From assembly GCA_963792915.1 (NCBI GenBank), contig CAWBYD010000004.1:372001-436000 (forward strand): 64,000 nucleotides of DNA, in the 5' to 3' direction. Shown here in pieces: positions 59,705 through 64,000 of the stretch (the stretch's first letter is position 1; each line of letters begins with the position of its first letter). Both the position numbers and the translations under genes were made by a program. The notes beneath the pieces were generated by a model, which was not told the DNA's origin, made no database searches, and was given only the letters and a program-made list of their open reading frames with translations. This stretch comes from Solirubrobacter sp963792915. GTDB taxonomy: Bacteria; Actinomycetota; Thermoleophilia; Solirubrobacterales; Solirubrobacteraceae.

Positions 59705-61167
59705 GCATCGCCGATCCCGACGTCGAGCTGCTGGACACCGGCGCCGCCGGCGGCCGGGCGATCCGCGGCGGCGGCCTACGCATGGCCTCGTACTTGGTGG
59801 CGATGATGCTGAGCCTCGCCTCGGTGCCGTTCATGATCCGCCACCTCGGCGCGACCCAATACGGCCACTTCGTCACCGTCACCTCGATCATCTTCATCAT
59901 CGGCGGCGTCACGGAGGCCGGGCTGACCAACCTCGGCACGCGCGAGTACGTGGTGCTCCAAGGCGCCGCGCGCGAGCGCTTCCTGCGCAACCTGGTCGGG
60001 CTGCGACTGGTGCTGACGATCGCCGGCGTGGGCATCGCGGTGGCGTTCGCGGCGCTCACCGGCGCCGGGCACGCGGTGGTGGCCGGCACGGCGATCGCGG
60101 GTCTCGGGCTGCTGCTGGCGCTGACGCAGTCCACCTACGGCGTGACGCTGTCCGCGCAGCTGCGCTTCGGCTGGATCTCGGCGCTCGAGCTGATCAAGAA
60201 CGCGAGCATCTCGGTGTCCACGATCGCGTTCGTGCTGGCCGGCACGGGGCTGATCCCGTTCTTCTTCGCCAGCGTGATCGGCGGCTTCACGATGCTCATG
60301 GTGACGCTCGTGATCCTGCGCCGGGAGGCGGGGCTGCTGCCGTCGATCGACCTTCCCGAGTGGCGGCAGATCCTCCGCGACGTGCTGCCCTACGCGCTCG
60401 CCGCCGCGGTCGGGCTGATCTACTTCCGCCTGGCGATCATCCTTATGAGCTACATCGCGTCGAGCAGCGAGACGGGGTACTACGGCGCGGCCTATCGGAT
60501 CGTCGAGACCGTCGGGGTGATCCCGTGGCTGCTCGTGTCGTCCGGGTTCCCGATCCTCGCCCGCGCCGCGCGCGACGACGACGCGCGGCTGCGCTACGCG
60601 CTGCAGAAGCTGTTCGACGTCTCGCTGCTCACCGGGACGTGGATCGCCATCTGCCTCGCCGTCGGCGCGCACTTTGCCGTGGAGGTGGTGGCCGGCCCGG
60701 GGTTCGACCCGTCGGTCGTCGTGCTGCGGCTGCTCGCGATGTGCCTGCTGAGCTCGTTCCTGGTCGCCACCTGGTCCTACGCGCTGCTGTCGCTCAAGCG
60801 CTTCCGCCAGTTGCTGGTCGCCAACGCCGTCGCGGCGGCGACGGCCGCGGTGCTGACCTTCTCGCTCGTCCCCTCGCTGGGCGCCAAGGGCGCGGCGCTC
60901 GCGACGTTCGGGGCCGAGGCCTCGCTCGCCGCGGGCTACCTCGTCGCGCTGGCGCGCACGGATCGCACGCTGCTGCCGAAGCTGGGGGAGATCCCGCGGC
61001 TGGCACCCGCGGTCGTGGGCGCGACGGCGGCGGGCTTCCTCGTCCCGCTGCCGGACGTGGCGGCGGTCGTGGTCGCCACGCTCGTCTACTTCGGGCTGGC
61101 GTTCGCGCTGCGTGCCGTCCCGCCCGAGCTCCTCAACGCCGCGCTGCGACGGGAGCCAGGCGCATGA
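59701..61167 (+). CDS. Polysaccharide flippase (Wzx/MOP family)
   Basis: A 488-residue membrane protein with about 12-14 hydrophobic helices. The N-terminal part 'MMLSLASVPFMIRHLGATQY' then 'GHFVTVTSIIFIIGGVTEAG' with 'LTNLGTREYV' is the standard opening of Wzx/PST proteins, which move undecaprenyl-linked repeat units across the membrane. 'LPYALAAAVGLIYFRLAIIL' marks the second half. The start is GTG 59701 in the GTGA overlap with the upstream gene; the end overlaps the next GT4 by ATGA. With the initiating transferase (37243) and the ligase/polymerase (43755) it completes a Wzx/Wzy-type route. Confidence 0.93.
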   Translation: MSIADPDVELLDTGAAGGRAIRGGGLRMASYLVAMMLSLASVPFMIRHLGATQYGHFVTVTSIIFIIGGVTEAGLTNLGTREYVVLQGAARERFLRNLVGLRLVLTIAGVGIAVAFAALTGAGHAVVAGTAIAGLGLLLALTQSTYGVTLSAQLRFGWISALELIKNASISVSTIAFVLAGTGLIPFFFASVIGGFTMLMVTLVILRREAGLLPSIDLPEWRQILRDVLPYALAAAVGLIYFRLAIILMSYIASSSETGYYGAAYRIVETVGVIPWLLVSSGFPILARAARDDDARLRYALQKLFDVSLLTGTWIAICLAVGAHFAVEVVAGPGFDPSVVVLRLLAMCLLSSFLVATWSYALLSLKRFRQLLVANAVAAATAAVLTFSLVPSLGAKGAALATFGAEASLAAGYLVALARTDRTLLPKLGEIPRLAPAVVGATAAGFLVPLPDVAAVVVATLVYFGLAFALRAVPPELLNAALRREPGA

Positions 61168-62261
61168 AGCGGGTCGTCGTGCTGCGGGGGCATAACCTCA
61201 ACCCCTGGGACGTGCGCCCGCTGGCGCGGCTGAGCGACGAGTTCGACGTCGTCGCGCTGCGCACGGGCTCCAACCTGCATCGCACCGAGGGTCTCGGCGT
61301 CGCGGTGCGCGACGTGCGGACCCCGCGCGACACGCTGCCCGCGGGCCGGCTGGCCGGCGCGGCGGCGTACGCGCTCGGGGAGCGCTACCTCGGGCTGCGC
61401 GACGCGCTGGCGGGCGCGGCGATCGTGCACGCCGCGGAACTGGGCACGTGGTTCTCGGCGCAGGCCGCCGCGCTGCGCGACGCGCTCGGCTTCAAGCTCG
61501 TGCTGACGGTCTGGGAGACGCTGCCGTGGGGCGCGACCTATCGCTGGCCGCGCGAGCGCGGTTACCGGCGGGCCGTGCTGGGCAACGTCGACCTGTACCT
61601 CGCCGCGACCGAGCGCGCGGCGGCCGCACTGGCGCTCGAGGGCGTGGAGGCCGAGCGCATCGAGGTCTGCGCGCCCGGGATCGACGTTGCGCGCTTCGCG
61701 GTCCCGCGCGACGCCGCGGCGCCGCTCGTCCTGTCCGCGGGGCGGCTGGTGTGGGAGAAGGGCCACCAAGACGTGCTGCGCGCGGTCGCCGCGCTGCAGC
61801 GCGGGATCGGCGGCCCGCCGCGGCCGGACGTCCGGGCGCTGATCGTCGGCGACGGGCCCGAGCGCCCCAAGCTGCAGGCGCACGCGACCGAACTGGGGAT
61901 CGCGGGCGCGGTGGAGTTCCGCGCGACCGTCCCGTACGACGAGATGCCCGCGCTGTACGCCCGCGCCTCGGCGCTGGTGCTCGCCTCGCTGCCGACGCGC
62001 GGCTGGGAGGAGCAGTTCGGGATGGTGCTCGTGGAGGCGATGGCCGCCGGCACGCCGATCGTCGCCGCTGACAGCGGCGCGATCGGCGAGGTGCTGGGCG
62101 GCGCGGGCACGCTCGTGCAGCCCGGCGACTGGCGCGGGATCGCCGCCGCGCTGCGCGCCGTGGGCGAGCCCGCGTACGACGCCGAGCGGCTGCGGACGTT
62201 CTCTTCGCAGGCGGCAGCCGAGCGGCTCCGGGCCGCGTATCGCCGCGTGCTGTCTCGCTAG
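61164..62261 (+). CDS. Glycosyltransferase family 4
   Basis: A 365-residue GT-B enzyme. The N-domain starts 'KRVVVLRGHNLNPWDVRPLA'; the C-domain has 'LVLSAGRLVWEKGHQDVLRA', 'ALIVGDGPERPKL' and 'EQFGMVLVEAMAAGTPIVAA'. It is translated with the flippase (ATGA overlap) and followed by a small gene beginning at its last base (TAGTG). The sugar donor is not predictable. Confidence 0.93.
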   Translation: MKRVVVLRGHNLNPWDVRPLARLSDEFDVVALRTGSNLHRTEGLGVAVRDVRTPRDTLPAGRLAGAAAYALGERYLGLRDALAGAAIVHAAELGTWFSAQAAALRDALGFKLVLTVWETLPWGATYRWPRERGYRRAVLGNVDLYLAATERAAAALALEGVEAERIEVCAPGIDVARFAVPRDAAAPLVLSAGRLVWEKGHQDVLRAVAALQRGIGGPPRPDVRALIVGDGPERPKLQAHATELGIAGAVEFRATVPYDEMPALYARASALVLASLPTRGWEEQFGMVLVEAMAAGTPIVAADSGAIGEVLGGAGTLVQPGDWRGIAAALRAVGEPAYDAERLRTFSSQAAAERLRAAYRRVLSR

Positions 62262-62428
62262 TGAGCGTGTCCGGAAGCTTGGCTTCAACCCCGGCGAATG
62301 CACGGGTCGTCGACTTCCGTCCCTACGAGCTGCCCTACGACGAGCACTTCCGGGGGCCGAACTTCGTCGCGGTGCACGAAAGCCGCGGCGACCTGCTGGC
62401 CGCGCTCGGCGGCACGCGCCGCTCCTAG
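62261..62428 (+). CDS. Small protein in the glycan operon, unknown function
   Basis: A 55-residue frame starting at GTG 62261, which shares one base with the GT4 stop (TAGTG). After a Ser/Ala-rich start it reads 'VVDFRPYELPYDEHFRGPNF' then 'VAVHESRGDLLAALGG'. Codon use (G/C at third positions) fits its neighbours and the spacing to the next gene is 11 nt, which supports it being translated. No family is recognised. Confidence 0.45.
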   Translation: MSVSGSLASTPANARVVDFRPYELPYDEHFRGPNFVAVHESRGDLLAALGGTRRS

Positions 62429-62439
62429 ACTCAGCGTCC

Positions 62440-63072
62440 GTGGTCAAGCCTGCCGGCTACTACTCGATGGACCGCGCCGACGTCGTCGCGGAGCTGCCGC
62501 GCCCGATCGGCCGCGCGCTGGACGTCGGCTGCGGCGAGGGCGGCGTGGGACGCTCGCTGCGCGCCGCCGGGGCGACCGAGGTGCACGGCATCGAGGTGAA
62601 CCCGTCGGCGGCGGTGATCGCACGCGACACGCTGGACTCCGTGTACGAGGGCACGGTCGAGGCGGCGCTGCTGGGCGGCGAGCTGCCGAGCCCGTTCGAC
62701 ACGATCTGCTGCTACGACGTGCTCGAGCACCTGGCGGACCCGTCGATCGTTCTGCGCGGGCTGCGCGAGCTGGCCGCCGACGGCGCCCGGCTGCACATCT
62801 CGGTGCCCAACGCGCGTCACTTCTCGCTGGTCTGGGACCTCGTCGCGCGCGGGACGTTCGGGTACACCGAGTGGGGTCACCGCGACTCGACGCACCTGCG
62901 CTGGCTGACCCGCCGCGACGCGATCGCGCTCGTCGGCGCGGCGGGCTGGGACGTGCGCTGGGCGGTGTCGGACATCTTCCGCGGCCGCAACCGCTACGTG
63001 GACCGCGTGACCATGAAGCGGGCGCGCGAGTTCATCGCGCTGCAGTGGCACATCCTCGCCATCGCCGCGTGA
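62440..63072 (+). CDS. Class I SAM-dependent methyltransferase
   Basis: A 210-residue enzyme. It has 'GRALDVGCGEGGVGRSLRAA' (SAM motif I), 'VHGIEVNPSAAVIA', 'FDTICCYDVLEHLADP' and 'GARLHISVPNARHF', with 'WGHRDSTHLRWLTRRD' downstream, as in the Methyltransf_23 group of glycan clusters. The start is GTG 62440. The stop overlaps the next transferase gene (GTGA). It probably methylates a sugar. Confidence 0.9.
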   Translation: MVKPAGYYSMDRADVVAELPRPIGRALDVGCGEGGVGRSLRAAGATEVHGIEVNPSAAVIARDTLDSVYEGTVEAALLGGELPSPFDTICCYDVLEHLADPSIVLRGLRELAADGARLHISVPNARHFSLVWDLVARGTFGYTEWGHRDSTHLRWLTRRDAIALVGAAGWDVRWAVSDIFRGRNRYVDRVTMKRAREFIALQWHILAIAA

Positions 63073-64000
63073 CGCGCGTCGCGATCGCCGCGATCGGCGA
63101 CCCGCTCGCCGCCACGACCTGGTCGGGGATTCCGGCCGAGCTGGCCCGCGGGCTGCGCGAGCGCGGCGTCGAGGTGGCGGGCCTCGAGGCGAGCCCGCCC
63201 GCGCCGCTGCGCCAGGCCGCGCTGGCGCTCGCCGCCGGCGTGCGCCGCTCACGGGTCGACGCGTGGTACACGCGCGGGATGCACCGCCTGCGCGAGCTGG
63301 TCGCGCAGCGCCGGCTGGCGGCGCTGGGGCCCGTCGACGGCGTCGTGCTGCTCGGGGCCGAATTCGGCCTGCCGGCCGGCACGCGCTACGTGGTCTGGAC
63401 GGACATGACGCTGGCCCAGGCGCGCGCCGACCATCCCGTCTTCCGCCGCCTCAGCGCCGGCACGTTCGCGGGCTGGAACGCGCGCCAGGCGCAGATCTTC
63501 CGCCGCGCCGCGCGCGTGATGGCCGCCAGCCACTGGACGGCCAGCTCGCTGCGCGAGGACTACGGGCTGGCGCCGGAGCGCGTGCAGGTCGTCGGCTTCC
63601 CGCGCAACCACGAGCCCCCGCCGCGGACCGGCGGCTGGGCGCCGCCGCGCTTCCTGTTCGTCGGCCGCGAGTGGGAACGCAAGCGCGGCGCCGACGTCGT
63701 CGAGGCGTTCGCCGCCGTGCGCGCCGCCCATCCCGGCGCGCAGCTCGACGTGGTCGGCGGCCATCCGCCGCTGCAGGCCCCGGGCGTGACCGGCCACGGC
63801 CCGCTGCGGCTGTCGGTGCCGGCGGAGGCCGAGCGCGTCGCCGAGCTGTTCACCCGCGCCACCTGCTTCGTGATGCCGTCCGAGCTCGAGCCGTTCGGGA
63901 TCGTCTACGCGGAGGCCGCGGCGGCGGGCGTCCCGAGCATCGCGACCGCCCGCGGCGGCGCGGGGACGATCGTCGGACCGGACGCGGGCGTGCTCGTCGA
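63069..64000 (+). CDS. Glycosyltransferase family 4, C-terminus beyond the window
   Basis: At least 310 residues, cut by the window end. It starts at GTG 63069 ('TRVAIAAIGDPLAATTWSGI'). The donor domain has 'PRFLFVGREWERKRGADVVE', 'LDVVGGHPPLQ' and 'FVMPSELEPFGIVYAEAAAA', a typical GT4 donor site. An N-terminal 'TWSGIPAELARGLRERGVEV' is a common GT-B opening. It is coupled to the methyltransferase gene by GTGA. Confidence 0.9.
   Translation, partial: MTRVAIAAIGDPLAATTWSGIPAELARGLRERGVEVAGLEASPPAPLRQAALALAAGVRRSRVDAWYTRGMHRLRELVAQRRLAALGPVDGVVLLGAEFGLPAGTRYVVWTDMTLAQARADHPVFRRLSAGTFAGWNARQAQIFRRAARVMAASHWTASSLREDYGLAPERVQVVGFPRNHEPPPRTGGWAPPRFLFVGREWERKRGADVVEAFAAVRAAHPGAQLDVVGGHPPLQAPGVTGHGPLRLSVPAEAERVAELFTRATCFVMPSELEPFGIVYAEAAAAGVPSIATARGGAGTIVGPDAGVLV

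Overview
The window is very GC-rich chromosomal DNA from an actinobacterium, most likely of the Solirubrobacterales (class Thermoleophilia). This is inferred from the protein style, the many GTG starts, the 4-nt ATGA/GTGA gene overlaps, the Tat-exported enzymes and the acyl-CoA carboxylase/methylmalonyl-CoA mutase gene set. No rRNA gene is present, so the lineage is not proven.

Layout. 0-7.8 kb: 3' end of purH, a TetR regulator, tRNA-Lys, a Tat amidase, a ROK regulator, tRNA-Glu, an SDR/membrane protein/metalloprotease operon, and tRNA-Val. 7.8-13.06 kb: an accessory island after tRNA-Val. It holds a coupled operon (winged-helix protein, Cys/Arg-repeat protein, ParA, ribbon-helix-helix-like protein), a non-coding block with a nested inverted repeat that looks like an origin or oriT, a replication-relaxation-type protein, and an ABC-ATPase remnant. 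Three of the island genes are interrupted by frameshifts, all of the same sign. 13-23.5 kb: a Clp-type AAA+ ATPase fused to a release-factor-like domain, coupled to an M20 peptidase and a biotin carboxylase; a phosphatase; an 86-bp tandem array; a carboxylase epsilon-like peptide coupled to PhoD; a serine hydrolase; a subtilase remnant. 23.5-36.2 kb: a membrane glycosyltransferase, a PLP decarboxylase, an orphan MbtH, a carboxylase beta subunit, a large secreted repeat protein, a mutase large subunit, acetolactate synthase, a methyltransferase and ferritin. 36.2-64 kb: a long cell-surface glycan region. It has sugar-nucleotide enzymes (UDP-xylose synthase-like, GDP-mannose dehydratase, UDP-sugar dehydrogenase, epimerases), an initiating phosphoglycosyltransferase, a flippase, a ligase/polymerase, many GT4/GT2/GT26 transferases and methyltransferases, with secreted kelch, RTX and degenerate glycosidase-like proteins and a two-component system.

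How the genes work together. The carboxylase alpha and beta subunits, the epsilon-like peptide and the mutase large subunit fit propionyl-CoA to succinyl-CoA metabolism, but no B12-binding mutase subunit lies here. The glycan genes together could build, flip and ligate a complex extracellular polysaccharide. The island genes resemble a replication/partition module of an integrated plasmid or conjugative element; no integrase, relaxase or att repeat was recognised.

The most unusual items are the Clp-like ATPase carrying a release factor 2-like PCRF region without the GGQ domain, the decayed partition island with its nested inverted repeat, and a dispersed two-hairpin repeat family with compensatory changes. 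One degenerate copy of that family separates a response regulator from its kinase, flanked by a 12-bp duplication of the stop/start junction.
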